Under the pieces are notes generated by a model that worked only from the letters and a program-made list of their open reading frames with translations, did no database searches and was not told where the DNA came from. Below are positions 1 through 8,306 of a DNA stretch of 64,000 nucleotides, piece by piece; within the stretch, counting starts at the first letter, position 1, and every line of letters begins with the position of its first letter. The DNA comes from JAFLCM01 sp046154665 (GTDB lineage: Bacteria; Planctomycetota; Phycisphaerae; Phycisphaerales; UBA1924): the NCBI GenBank assembly GCA_046154665.1, contig JBJXFG010000047.1, positions 1 through 64,000 of the forward strand. Reading direction: 5' to 3'. A program made the position numbers and the translations under genes.

Positions 1-14
1 ATGACTTCAAGGCC

Positions 15-33
15 GGCAGGCTGGAAGCCTGCC
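15..33. repeat. Short hairpin, likely dispersed intergenic repeat
   Basis: Eight-base arms GGCAGGCT and AGCCTGCC surround a three-base loop just before lpxD. No T-tract follows, so it looks more like a dispersed palindrome than an intrinsic terminator. Confidence 0.5.
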
Positions 34-78
34 CCACCGGCGATTTCGTGGACCGTGATCTGTGATCTGTGACGTGTG

Positions 79-1170
79 ATGCCGCCGACGGAAGCGATCC
101 AATCACCCGCTTTCACCCCGCGCTGGACCAGCGCAGGGCTGGCGTCGCGCCTCGGTGCCGAGCTGCGCGGCCCCGGCGATGTCGCGCTGAACCGGTTGGA
201 TACGCTCGAAGACGCCGGCCCGGACGCCGTCACTTTTATCCGTGAGGCGAAGCACGCCGCGCGGTGGTCGGCGTCCCGAGCAGGCGCGGCGTTGGTCTCG
301 CGCCGCGCGTTCGATGAAGCCGGTGCCGCCTTCGCGGGCGAGCCCACCGCCGGTCGCGCGGTCCTCATCGTGCCCGACGCGGATCGGGCGATGATCGAGC
401 TGCTCACCGAGCTCGCGCCGAACCCGCTCGCCGCGCCCACCACGCCCGGGCACCGCAGCATCCACCCCGAGGCCCGCGTCGACCCGACCGCCCAGCTCGG
501 GGCGCACGTGGTCGTCGGGCCGGGCAGCGTCATCGGCCCCGGCAGCGTGTTGCACGCCCATGTGGTCATCGGCTCGCGCGTCACCATCGGCGCGGGCACC
601 GTGCTGCACCCTTGCGTCGTCGTGCAAGACGGCTGCAGCATCGGATCGGGATGCATCCTGCACCCCGGCGTCGTCGTCGGCTCCGACGGCTTCGGCTACC
701 GACCCAGCCCCGACGGCAAAGGCATCCTCAAGATCCCTCATATCGGCAACGTCGAGATCGGCGACGCCGTCGAGATCGGAGCCAACACCACCATCGACCG
801 CGGCAAGTTCGGGGCCACGCGGATCGGCTCGATGACCAAGATCGACAACCTCGTGCAGATCGCCCACAACTGCCGCATCGGCCGCGCGTGCTTCATCTGC
901 GGCTGCAGCGGCCTGGCGGGCAGCGTGACGCTCGAAGACGGGGTGACGCTGGCCGGCGGTGTGGCCATCGGCGACGGCCGAACCATCGGACGCGGCGCCA
1001 CCATCGGCGCGCGATCGGGCGTCATGGACAACGTGCCCCCGGGCGAAACGTGGCTGGGTGCCCCGGCCCGCCCGATGCGACAGACGCTGCGCACCATCGC
1101 CGCGATGGATCAGCTTCCGGAGCTGCTCCGAGAGGCCCGCAAGGCGATGGGGCTCGGCACGAACGGCTGA
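79..1170 (+). CDS. lpxD: UDP-3-O-(acyl)glucosamine N-acyltransferase LpxD
   Basis: Third enzyme of lipid A synthesis: it adds the N-linked hydroxyacyl chain from acyl-ACP to UDP-3-O-acylglucosamine in the cytoplasm. The 363-residue protein has an N-terminal uridine-binding-like domain (about 1-105) and then a long left-handed beta-helix of hexapeptide repeats (about 125-320; for example IGPGSVI, IGSRVTIGAGT), with the family segment HPGVVVGSDGFGYRP and the stretch KIDNLVQIAHNCRIG carrying the conserved histidine. Length fits the family. A GTG at 76 precedes the ATG at 79; I chose ATG. Its presence shows an LPS-type outer membrane. The gene stands alone here, without lpxA or fabZ beside it. 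Confidence 0.95.
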   Translation: MPPTEAIQSPAFTPRWTSAGLASRLGAELRGPGDVALNRLDTLEDAGPDAVTFIREAKHAARWSASRAGAALVSRRAFDEAGAAFAGEPTAGRAVLIVPDADRAMIELLTELAPNPLAAPTTPGHRSIHPEARVDPTAQLGAHVVVGPGSVIGPGSVLHAHVVIGSRVTIGAGTVLHPCVVVQDGCSIGSGCILHPGVVVGSDGFGYRPSPDGKGILKIPHIGNVEIGDAVEIGANTTIDRGKFGATRIGSMTKIDNLVQIAHNCRIGRACFICGCSGLAGSVTLEDGVTLAGGVAIGDGRTIGRGATIGARSGVMDNVPPGETWLGAPARPMRQTLRTIAAMDQLPELLREARKAMGLGTNG

Positions 1171-1192
1171 GGATTTCTGTTGCCGCCGCGCA

Positions 1193-1240
1193 GAGGCCAC
1201 GCCGACGATGAGCGGCTTGTTCGACGCGAATCGTCGCGCT
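1193..1240. repeat. GACGAT/ATCGTC dispersed palindrome, copy 1
   Basis: Intergenic element starting GCCGACGATGAGCGG and closing with CGAATCGTCGC, so the GACGAT and ATCGTC ends can pair. Related copies lie at 4941-4993 and 50129-50180. It fills most of the gap between lpxD and the next gene; the rest of the gap shows nothing recognisable. Confidence 0.7.
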
Positions 1241-1349
1241 CCGCGCCGAAGCCCCCGAAATCTGCTTGCACAATGAACAGCCCCGCACTCAGCCCCCCCT
1301 CCCCCCGGGGGTGGCGTGCGCGGCAGTCGATGCACTTAATCAAGCGAAC

Positions 1350-1679
1350 TCAATAGCTCACCGGGTGCGGCGTCAGCCGCGACGGGCGGTCCAGCAGAAA
1401 GAAGTAACCCACATCGCGGTTGAACTGACGCAGGTTGGTGTCGTTGGTCACCGTCATGCGGTTATCCATGTCGTCGCGACGCATGCTGAGCGTGTCGAGC
1501 TCCGGCGAAGGGTTCGACCGGTAGCTGTGGGCGCGGCTGGCGCACCCGCCCACGCCGCACAGCAGCGCGGCCCCCGCCAACGCGCCGACCAGCACGGACC
1601 CACTCAGAATGGACCCGCCCAGAATCGACCCACTCAGAATCGACCCACCCAGACGCATCGACGAACGGCACTGAGGCAT
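1350..1679 (-). CDS. Small predicted lipoprotein
   Basis: A 109-residue protein with no recognised domain. The N-terminal part holds an unusual repeat (GSILSGSILGGSILSGSVL, coded by a 15-base tandem repeat around 1601-1650), then a hydrophobic stretch and a lipobox-like LLCGVGGC followed by ASRAH, so it is probably a lipoprotein cleaved before Cys. The mature part is short (about 60 residues) and polar. The ATG at 1679 is chosen because AGGAG lies seven bases upstream; longer in-frame starts exist. It is convergent with lpxD and divergent from cysE. Function unknown. Confidence 0.6.
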   Translation of the reverse strand: MPQCRSSMRLGGSILSGSILGGSILSGSVLVGALAGAALLCGVGGCASRAHSYRSNPSPELDTLSMRRDDMDNRMTVTNDTNLRQFNRDVGYFFLLDRPSRLTPHPVSY

Positions 1680-1923
1680 GCGAACACTCCTGTCCAACGC
1701 GAGAGAACCAACAACAAGCGAAACCAGCCGCACGGGCCTTGCCCGGCCCGGCCGCGGGACATGGGTTGTACCCGCCCGCCTTCGGGCCCGTCAACCTGCC
1801 GAACGGCCGGGGCACGATCGTCGGGCCCACCGACCTCGGACGCCCCAACCGTTCGCGGGTTCCGCAGAGGTGGCAATGTCAGGTCTATGTTTGGTGTGCA
1901 GGGGACGGGCGTACCATTCTGGC

Positions 1924-2988
1924 ATGGCCGAACAAGGTCCCACGTTGAACTCTGGAAAGCCGTCGCGTGTGCCCGCCGTGGGTGACGGAAGCGGGGTTGG
2001 GTTGCAGCATGTGTGGGGCCCACGAGCCGAGGCGGTGGTGTCGGCGTTGGTGAGCTCGACGCTCGACGAGCCGTTGACGAGCCATCTGGGGACGGTCAAG
2101 CTGCCGAGCCGCCGGGCGGTTGGGGAACTGGCCGAACTGGCCCGCGAGGTGATGTTTCCGGGCTTTTTCGGCAAGCGCGGGCTGACGCGACACAGCCTTC
2201 CCGGGCACATGCACCAACTGGTGGCGCGGATCGCGCACTTGGCGGAAGAGCAGGTGCTCAGCGTGCTGCGGTACGCCCAAGACGCCGCCAACACCCGCGT
2301 GCCGGCACCTTCTGAGGGCACGGCGATGTCCTGCGAGCAGCGCGCGGCCCAGTGTGCGTTGCGCTTCGTCGAACAGCTCCCCGAACTCCGCCGTTTGCTC
2401 GCACTCGACGTCCGCGCCGCCTTCGACGGCGACCCCGCCGCCGTGCACACCGATGAGACCATCTTCTGCTACCCCGGCGTTGACGCCATCTTCGCCCACC
2501 GCGTCGCCCACTGCTTCTACGCGATGGGCGTGCCGCTGCTCCCGCGCATCATCCAGGAGATGGCCCACTCCCGCACCGGCATCGACATCCACCCGGGGGC
2601 CCACATCGGCGAATCGTTCTTCATCGACCACGGCGGCGGCACCGTCATCGGCGAGACCACCCGCATCGGACGCCTGGTCCGTGTGTATCAGGGCGTCACG
2701 CTTGGGGCCAAGAGTTTCGATACCGACGACACAGGACGGCTGGTCCGCTCGGGCAAGCAGCGTCACCCCACCATCGGCGACCGCGTGACCATCTTCGCCG
2801 GGGCCGTCATCCTCGGCGGCGACACCGTCATCGGCGACGACTGCGTCATCGGCGGCAGCGTGTTCATCACCCAAAGCGTGCCCCCGGGGCACGTCGTGCG
2901 CCAGAAGACGCCGGAGCTGGTGCTGCGCTCGGCCCCTTCGGGTGCTTCGAGGCAGGCGCAGTGGAAGGACCCGGGAGCGGGGATCTGA
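1924..2988 (+). CDS. cysE: Serine O-acetyltransferase
   Basis: Acetylates L-serine with acetyl-CoA to O-acetylserine, the first committed step of cysteine synthesis. The 354-residue protein has the extended helical N-terminus seen in EpsC/plant-type enzymes, then the SAT core with DIHPGAHIGESFFIDHG and TVIGETTRIG, a hexapeptide-repeat beta-helix and the stretch GDRVTIFAGAVILGGDTVIG. The tail VPPGHVVRQK is typical. The ATG at 1924 is preceded six bases upstream by a TACCAT -10-like box and lacks a Shine-Dalgarno site, suggesting a leaderless mRNA. No cysK is next to it. Confidence 0.92.
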   Translation: MAEQGPTLNSGKPSRVPAVGDGSGVGLQHVWGPRAEAVVSALVSSTLDEPLTSHLGTVKLPSRRAVGELAELAREVMFPGFFGKRGLTRHSLPGHMHQLVARIAHLAEEQVLSVLRYAQDAANTRVPAPSEGTAMSCEQRAAQCALRFVEQLPELRRLLALDVRAAFDGDPAAVHTDETIFCYPGVDAIFAHRVAHCFYAMGVPLLPRIIQEMAHSRTGIDIHPGAHIGESFFIDHGGGTVIGETTRIGRLVRVYQGVTLGAKSFDTDDTGRLVRSGKQRHPTIGDRVTIFAGAVILGGDTVIGDDCVIGGSVFITQSVPPGHVVRQKTPELVLRSAPSGASRQAQWKDPGAGI

Positions 2989-2997
2989 GCCACTGCT

Positions 2998-3114
2998 CGT
3001 GCCACTGCTGGCTCCTTCCTCCGGGGGGCGGAGACAGCAGTGTTGTTCTTGGGAGGTTCTGGGTCATTCGGCACTGATGTCGGTCCCAGAGCGGACCGCC
3101 ATCAGTGGCACGGC
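2998..3114. repeat. Two-hairpin dispersed element, copy 1
   Basis: The element begins CGTGCCACTGCTGG and ends CCATCAGTGGCACGGC. Hairpin 1 pairs CACTGCTG with CAGCAGTG and hairpin 2 pairs CACTGATG with CATCAGTG; the outer ends GTGCCACTG and CAGTGGCAC are also inverted repeats. A second copy with the same layout but diverged loops is at 54214-54319. Confidence 0.8.
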
Positions 3115-3148
3115 GCAGAGACTGCCCGTCGCGCGTTACCATCCCGCC

Positions 3149-3502
3149 ATGCGTGATTGTCTCCGCGCTCTGACTCTCGTCCTCATCGCACCACTGTGCG
3201 GCTGCTCCTTGCCCGAGCAGCGGGCCGACTTCGCGTCGGACGATCCGGGAGAGCGCGTCAACGCCGCCGCCCGTGCCGCCCGTGACGGCGACAAGAGCAA
3301 GGCCCGAGAACTCGTCGAGTGCCTCGAATCCTCGGACGCGGCCCTCCGCCTGGTGGCTTCGCGGGCCCTGTTTGAAATGAACTCGGGCGAGACCTTCGGG
3401 TACGACCACACCCTGCCCGCGACACGTCAGCCGGAACAAATGAAGCGGTGGCGGGCGTGGGCCGATCTTCAGAAAGGGAAAGCCGAGCGCCCGGGTTCGT
3501 GA
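3149..3502 (+). CDS. Small predicted lipoprotein with HEAT-like segment
   Basis: The 117-residue protein starts with a short signal peptide ending in LIAPLCGCS, a clear lipobox, so it is probably a lipoprotein. The mature part is helical and charged (DDPGERVNAAARAARDGDKS, then KARELVECLESSDAALRLVA), resembling one or two HEAT-type helical repeats. A TACCAT box ends six bases before the ATG at 3149, with no Shine-Dalgarno site. It lies after the two-hairpin repeat and before the RsbW-like gene. Function unknown. Confidence 0.65.
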   Translation: MRDCLRALTLVLIAPLCGCSLPEQRADFASDDPGERVNAAARAARDGDKSKARELVECLESSDAALRLVASRALFEMNSGETFGYDHTLPATRQPEQMKRWRAWADLQKGKAERPGS

Positions 3503-3599
3503 AACCCGCGTCGCCTTCACAGCCTCTACGATTGTGGCGTTCGGGCCCGATCGGACCCCGATGCCCGACGCCGGGCGTGTTCCCGGACCGCAAGTGCGC

Positions 3600-4223
3600 A
3601 TGGCAGACACACGGGTTGAACTCGACCATGTCCCGCCGCAACCGGCGCACGTCGAGCTGCGCCTGCTGAGCCAGCCGCGTTACCTGTGCGGGGCCCGCGA
3701 CGCGGTGGCGTCGATCGCGCGGCGCTGCGGCTTTGATGAACAGACCTCGGGACAGCTCGCCCTCGCCGTCGACGAGGCACTTTGCAATGTCATCCGACAC
3801 GGCTACGGCGACGCGCCGGACAAGCCGATCTTGTTGCGCCTCTGGCCGCTGAACTGCGACCAGGTCGCCGGCCCGGCGGGCGGCATCCGCATCGTCATCG
3901 AGGACGAAGCCCGACAGGTCGAGCCGGAGCAGATCAAGAGCCGCGACCTGGCGGATATCCGCCCCGGCGGGCTGGGCGTCCACATCATCAAGCAGATCAT
4001 GTCGGCGTCAAAGTTCGAGAAGCGCACAGGCAAGCAGGGGGGGATGAGGCTGATCATGTCGAAAGTGCTGGAACCCAAACCCGAGGCCGGGGCCGAGGGA
4101 GTGCCGACCGGGGGGGCCAATGGTGTACCCTCCGCCGCGGCGGGTTCCACCCCAGGAGCGACCAACGACACCGGGAAACCGACCACCGAGCGCCAGCCCG
4201 CGCTCGTGAAAGGCAAGGGCTGA
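3600..4223 (+). CDS. RsbW-like anti-sigma serine kinase (HATPase)
   Basis: Predicted GHKL-fold serine kinase of the partner-switching type: such proteins bind a target (often a sigma factor) and phosphorylate a STAS antagonist. The N-box is visible as LAVDEALCNVIRHGYG, and the G1/G2 region as IVIEDEARQ followed by PGGLGVHIIKQIM and GGMRLIMSK. The last 50 or so residues are a disordered Gly/Pro/Ala tail. The start is uncertain: in-frame ATG at 3561 or GTG at 3534 would extend it. The STAS gene starts five bases after its stop, so the two are one operon. No sigma factor gene is adjacent, so the target is unknown. Confidence 0.85.
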   Translation: MADTRVELDHVPPQPAHVELRLLSQPRYLCGARDAVASIARRCGFDEQTSGQLALAVDEALCNVIRHGYGDAPDKPILLRLWPLNCDQVAGPAGGIRIVIEDEARQVEPEQIKSRDLADIRPGGLGVHIIKQIMSASKFEKRTGKQGGMRLIMSKVLEPKPEAGAEGVPTGGANGVPSAAAGSTPGATNDTGKPTTERQPALVKGKG

Positions 4224-4228
4224 GGATC

Positions 4229-4561
4229 ATGGCGTTGCAAGTGACGATCGAAATCAAGGGGAGCGTGGTGGTGGTCGGCCCCGTCGGGGACGTCGATCTC
4301 AACTGCTCGCGCGAGTTCCAGGGCCACCTCAAGAAGGTGCTCGAAGGCAAGCCGCAGCGCATGATCGTTGATCTGGGCAAGGTCCCCTACATGGATTCGT
4401 CCGGCGTCGCGACGCTCGTCGAGGCCATGCAGATCGCCCGCAAGACCTCGACCAAGCTCGTGCTCTGCGGCATGCAGGACAAGGTCCGCTCGATCTTCGA
4501 GATCGCCAGGCTCGACCGCGTGTTCACCATCGTCCCGGACATGGCGACGGCGGGGGCGTGA
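4229..4561 (+). CDS. STAS-domain anti-sigma factor antagonist (RsbV/SpoIIAA type)
   Basis: A single STAS domain of 110 residues, the expected partner of the preceding RsbW-like kinase. The segment YMDSSGVATLVEA contains the conserved serine that is phosphorylated in this family, and VVGPVGDVDLNCSREF matches the first strand and loop. In the usual scheme the unphosphorylated form sequesters the kinase and frees its target. The short gap to the upstream gene (4224-4228) and a GAGGATC before the ATG indicate co-expression. Confidence 0.9.
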   Translation: MALQVTIEIKGSVVVVGPVGDVDLNCSREFQGHLKKVLEGKPQRMIVDLGKVPYMDSSGVATLVEAMQIARKTSTKLVLCGMQDKVRSIFEIARLDRVFTIVPDMATAGA

Positions 4562-4619
4562 GGCGGCTTGCCGCCTCAAAACAGCAAAGCAGCAAACCAA
4601 CAAAGCAGCAAATGAAGGC
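4562..4619. repeat. AGCAAAGCAGCAAA-type repeat, copy 1
   Basis: Low-complexity stretch of AGCAAA/CAGCAAA units between GGCGGCTTGCCGCC and GAAGGCC. An inverted, diverged copy occurs at 8862-8918, sharing the GGCCTTCATTTGCTGC edge on the opposite strand. Confidence 0.6.
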
Positions 4620-4675
4620 CATTCGCGTCCGCGGGGGCGGGAGGCGACGCGTTCTTTGCGTGGCTATGCTCGGGC

Positions 4676-4921
4676 ATGAGCATCTGGGACCATACCGCTG
4701 GCCAAACCCCGGGAGAACGCGCTTCAGGGTACACCCCCGTCCTGCCGCGCCACGGCCAGACCGTCGGCATTGAAACCGTCCGATCGTTCGGCGAAGTGGT
4801 GGAACGCACCGGGCAGCCGCAGGGCTACATCTTCGCGGCGGGGTTCACGCCCGAGGCCAACCGCGAAGCGGTTGAGTGTTTCGATCGCACCGGCAAGCGG
4901 ATCAACCTGGTCGAGGTTTGA
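4676..4921 (+). CDS. Small protein similar to the C-terminus of the following nuclease domain
   Basis: An 81-residue protein. Its C-terminal 45 residues (SFGEVVERTGQPQGYIFAAG, then FTPEANREAVECF and KRINLVEV) align without gaps to the last part of the methyltransferase-nuclease at 5049-6698 (SFEAVMHREDRQRGFFVAFG, then YTSDAIAECTAF and RIIKLITV). It therefore looks like the edge of an Mrr-like restriction fold standing alone: a decayed fragment of a second copy, or a small accessory protein. A TATGCT box five bases before the ATG suggests it can be expressed without a leader. No catalytic Asp or QxK motif is present, so it should not cut DNA by itself. Confidence 0.6.
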   Translation: MSIWDHTAGQTPGERASGYTPVLPRHGQTVGIETVRSFGEVVERTGQPQGYIFAAGFTPEANREAVECFDRTGKRINLVEV

Positions 4922-4940
4922 CGCCAGTGGCAAGGGCCTT

Positions 4941-4993
4941 CGGGGGAGGCACGCCGACGATGAGCGGAGTCCTCGGAGCGAATCGTCGCACTC
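4941..4993. repeat. GACGAT/ATCGTC dispersed palindrome, copy 2
   Basis: GGCACGCCGACGATGAGCGG, then AGTCCTCGGAGCGAATCGTC: nearly identical to copy 3 at 50129-50180. It ends just before the ATG at 4998, which argues that the methyltransferase really starts further downstream at 5049. Confidence 0.75.
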
Positions 4994-5048
4994 ACGCATG
5001 CGAGTGCGGCGCGATCCCGGCGCGTGGTCGATCCGCTATTCTCCCCGC

Positions 5049-6698
5049 GTGGCGAAGAAAGCCGCCAACCCCGCGAAGCGTTTGAAGGCGTCCAAGCCGG
5101 AGGCCGGGCCCGACGCCGCGCCGGCACCGGCAAAGGCGAAGCGCGCCAAGGGAGCGAAAGTCGCCGACGCACCCACTCCCGCTCCCCCACCGGCGAAGCC
5201 GGGGCGCGCCTCGTCGCTCATCGATACCCGCGTCATCTACTGCGGCGACAACCTCGAACAGCTCGCCAAACTGCCCGATGCGTGCGTGGACCTGATCTAC
5301 ATCGATCCGCCGTTCAACAGCAACCGCAACTACGAGGTGTTCTGGGGCGAGACGAAGGAGAAGCGGGCGTTCGAGGACCGGCATGCCAGCACCCAGGCGT
5401 ACATCGACTACATGCGCCCACGCTGCGTGGAACTGGCGCGGGTGCTGAAGAAGACCGGGTCGTTCTACTACCACTGCGACTGGCATGCTTCGCACTATGT
5501 GAAGTGCATGCTGGATCAGATTTTCGGGGAGAACAACTTCCAGAGCGAAATCATCTGGAAGCGCACGCACGCGCACGGATCGGCGCAGCGGTGGGCACCC
5601 ATTCATGACAGCGTCTTCATGTACACCGGAGGGGGTGCTCATACATGGACCAACCCTACTTTGCCCCACGACCCGGAGTACATCAAGAAGCACTTCAAGA
5701 ACACCGACGACGGAAGGCGGTTCTATCAGCCGATCACGCTCACTGGCTCGGGCATTCGAAACGGCGAGAGCGGAAAGCCCTGGAAAGGGGTCAATCCCAC
5801 GAAGGTTGGGCGGCACTGGGCCATCCCGGGCGACGTGATGGAGCGGTACAAGCTGAAGGGGATGTCGGTTCAGGATCGGCTTGATGCCATGAATGCCGCC
5901 GGGCTGGTCTATTGGCCCAAGGGTGGCGACGGCACCCCGCGCCTGAAGTGGTACGCCGACGAACTTGGCGGCATGGCGATGGGCACGGTCTGGACGGACA
6001 TCCCGCCGATCTCTGCCAACGCCGCCGAGCGCCTCGGCTATCCGACGCAAAAACCTCTCACCCTTCTCGAACGCATCATCAAAGCCAGCAGCAACCCCAA
6101 CGACATCGTCCTCGACGCCTTCTGCGGCTGCGGCACGGCGTTGGTCGCGGCCCAGAACCTCGGCAGACAGTGGATCGGGATCGATATCTCCCCGACGGCC
6201 TGCCGCGTCATGGCTAAACGTCTTCGTGACGTCTGCTACTTGCCCACGAGCGAATCGCTGTGGCGGGCCGGGCGCGGCTTTGTGCTTCGAGAGTTGCCCT
6301 ACTCGATCGAGATGCTTCGAAAGATGCCGCACTTCGAGTTCCAGAACTGGGCCGTCATCGGCCTGGGCGGCATCCCCAGCAAGGTGGGCATCGGCGACAT
6401 GGGCATCGACGGGCGGATTTTCCCGGTGGGCACCAAACCGAGCGACGCCAACTCGATGTTTGCCGGCGATTGGTACCCCATTCAGGTCAAGCAGGTCGAA
6501 AAGGCCGGCCGCCCGGACATCGATTCATTCGAGGCCGTCATGCACCGCGAGGACCGCCAGCGCGGTTTCTTCGTCGCCTTCGGCTACACCTCCGACGCGA
6601 TCGCCGAATGCACGGCGTTCCAGAAACGCACCAGCCGCATCATCAAGCTCATCACGGTGCAGGAAATTCTTGACGGCGAGCACACGCAGAAGATGTGA
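5049..6698 (+). CDS. DNA methyltransferase fused to Mrr-like nuclease domain
   Basis: Predicted site-specific DNA amino-methyltransferase with a C-terminal restriction-type domain. The N-terminal 55 residues are Lys/Ala/Pro-rich and probably disordered. IYIDPPFNS (about 84-92) is the catalytic motif IV and DAFCGCGTAL (about 355-364) the AdoMet-binding motif I, in the order of the beta class. After residue 430, GDMGIDGRIFP and, about 25 residues later, PIQVKQ match the D...QxK core of Mrr-like PD-(D/E)XK nucleases. A single chain may thus modify and cut. The GTG at 5049 is chosen because a TATTCT box ends six bases upstream and a dispersed repeat covers the region just before; ATG 4998 is the alternative. 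No specificity subunit is adjacent. Confidence 0.85.
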   Translation: MAKKAANPAKRLKASKPEAGPDAAPAPAKAKRAKGAKVADAPTPAPPPAKPGRASSLIDTRVIYCGDNLEQLAKLPDACVDLIYIDPPFNSNRNYEVFWGETKEKRAFEDRHASTQAYIDYMRPRCVELARVLKKTGSFYYHCDWHASHYVKCMLDQIFGENNFQSEIIWKRTHAHGSAQRWAPIHDSVFMYTGGGAHTWTNPTLPHDPEYIKKHFKNTDDGRRFYQPITLTGSGIRNGESGKPWKGVNPTKVGRHWAIPGDVMERYKLKGMSVQDRLDAMNAAGLVYWPKGGDGTPRLKWYADELGGMAMGTVWTDIPPISANAAERLGYPTQKPLTLLERIIKASSNPNDIVLDAFCGCGTALVAAQNLGRQWIGIDISPTACRVMAKRLRDVCYLPTSESLWRAGRGFVLRELPYSIEMLRKMPHFEFQNWAVIGLGGIPSKVGIGDMGIDGRIFPVGTKPSDANSMFAGDWYPIQVKQVEKAGRPDIDSFEAVMHREDRQRGFFVAFGYTSDAIAECTAFQKRTSRIIKLITVQEILDGEHTQKM

Positions 6699-6701
6699 TG
6701 A

Positions 6702-6792
6702 GAAGGCATCAAGGCAAGAGGCATCAAGGCATCAAGTACGGAGCGGCGCCTGTACCACTCGATGCCTCGATGCCTCTTGCCTTGATGCCTTC
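6702..6792. repeat. Long 35-bp-arm hairpin between convergent genes
   Basis: The arms 6702-6736 and 6758-6792 are inverted copies with only two mismatches in 35 bases, built from AAGGCATC units. It starts three bases after the methyltransferase stop and faces the convergent HDOD gene. It could terminate transcription in either direction, although no clear T-tract follows. Confidence 0.8.
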
Positions 6793-7008
6793 CCCCAAAA
6801 ACCACAGGCGGCCCGGCTTTCGCCGCGCCGCCCGGAGGGAGAAAGAGAGAACTCTTTCACACCGGCTCTCACTCGGCGGCGCGTCCTTGCGCCAACCACC
6901 GTGAGTGCCGGCTCGAATGTCGTGCGGCGGTCGCGCCCTCTCGGGCTCATCCCGCACGCGTGATCTCTCCCCAATCAATCGATACCGGTCGGCGCGAGCC
7001 GAACCGCT

Positions 7009-8109
7009 TCAGGCCAGCAGCGACTCGACGTCCTTCAGCCGCTCGGGCAGGCCCGCTTTGATCCGTTCGTACTGCTCGTTGCTGATCCCCACCTCGTCCA
7101 TCACGTTCGAGTCAAGGTCGGTGTGCGGCAGGTCAAGCCGCAGGCCGCCCTTGATGCTGGCCGCGGCACGGTCGGCGATGTAGATGATGCCCGCCAGGCT
7201 CCGACCGCCGCTGGGAAGCTCGGTCGGGTTGTGGTGGTGCCCGCAGACGGTGGCGAAAGCCTTGGGGAACTTCCAGCGTTCGCACAGCCCTCGGCCGAAC
7301 TGCTGGTGGTCGGCACCGAAGACGGCGCGTTCGATCTCGATCATGTTGCCAGCGGGAACGCCGTCGGGCCCGACCTTGGTGCGCGTCAGGACCTCGATGA
7401 GCTTGTTCTTGTCGGACTGCAGCTCGACCATGATGCCGATGTCGTGCATCAGGCCCGCCAGGAAGGCCTCGTCCGCGATGGCCATGCCGAGTTCGTCGGC
7501 GATCATCTTGGCGGTCACGCCCACGCTGATGGAGTGCGTCCAGAGGTCTTTGGCCGCGAAGTTGGGGCACAACTGGCCGCCGCGGAACAGCTTGGCCAAG
7601 CTCGCGGAGATAGCGATGTTCTTGACCGCGTTCAGGCCGAGCATCACGATCGCGCGGTTGATCGAGCCGATCTGCCCCGGCAGGCCGTAGAACGACGAGT
7701 TGACGACCTTCAGCACGCGCGAGCACAGCGCCGGATCGTTGGCGATGACCTTGTGCAGGTCCTGGGCGGTGCTGGTGGGGTCTTCGACGAGCTCGATGAT
7801 CTTGACGGTGATTTCGGGCAGCGTCGCGATGTGGCTGATCTCGCGGACGGCCTTGTTGACGATCTCCTCGACGTTGCCGGCGGCGGAAGTCGCGGGGGTT
7901 CCGGGGGCCGGCTTCGCGGCAGCGGGGGGGACGGTCGCGGGGACGGTCGCGGCAACGGTCGCGACGGCGGTCGCCGTGGCGCCAGCTGAAGCGACCGGCG
8001 CGCTGGGCGCGGGCGCAGGCGCGGTGGGCAGCAGGCCCGGTCGCGGAGCGGCGGGGCCCGTGGGTTTGGCGTTGGGGTTCTTGTTCGTGGCGCCTGGTGT
8101 CGTGGTCAT
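7009..8109 (-). CDS. HDOD-domain signalling protein
   Basis: A 366-residue protein with a disordered N-terminal third of Ala, Pro, Thr and Val (about 1-80) followed by an HDOD domain (about 85-300). The HD-superfamily histidines are visible in LWTHSISVG, GLMHDIGIMV, FGADHQQFG and CGHHHNP, more complete than in many HDOD proteins, so residual metal binding or phosphodiesterase activity is possible. Proteins of this type act in bacterial signalling, often with cyclic-di-GMP networks. It is monocistronic, convergent with the methyltransferase and divergent from the Fur-family gene. Confidence 0.88.
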   Translation of the reverse strand: MTTTPGATNKNPNAKPTGPAAPRPGLLPTAPAPAPSAPVASAGATATAVATVAATVPATVPPAAAKPAPGTPATSAAGNVEEIVNKAVREISHIATLPEITVKIIELVEDPTSTAQDLHKVIANDPALCSRVLKVVNSSFYGLPGQIGSINRAIVMLGLNAVKNIAISASLAKLFRGGQLCPNFAAKDLWTHSISVGVTAKMIADELGMAIADEAFLAGLMHDIGIMVELQSDKNKLIEVLTRTKVGPDGVPAGNMIEIERAVFGADHQQFGRGLCERWKFPKAFATVCGHHHNPTELPSGGRSLAGIIYIADRAAASIKGGLRLDLPHTDLDSNVMDEVGISNEQYERIKAGLPERLKDVESLLA

Positions 8110-8306
8110 CGGTCAAGCCTCCCTGCGGAGTTCCTCCCGCGGCGCGGGCGCACGGTGGCGCGCGGCGCGGAAGTTCCGTGACCGGGACCATCGGGCGGAT
8201 CATCCCTCGGCTTTCCCGCGAGGCGTGAACATCCGCCGATCCGCGCGATAACCCGCGCTCGGACGCGGCGTGCATGCCGACGGGCCGAACCACATACCCT
8301 CTCTTG

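Noticed and set aside
4770..5048. Longer start for the methyltransferase (back to 4770 or 4998)
   Set aside because: The extra codons overlap the 81-residue gene and a dispersed palindrome; a -10-like box at 5037-5042 supports GTG 5049.
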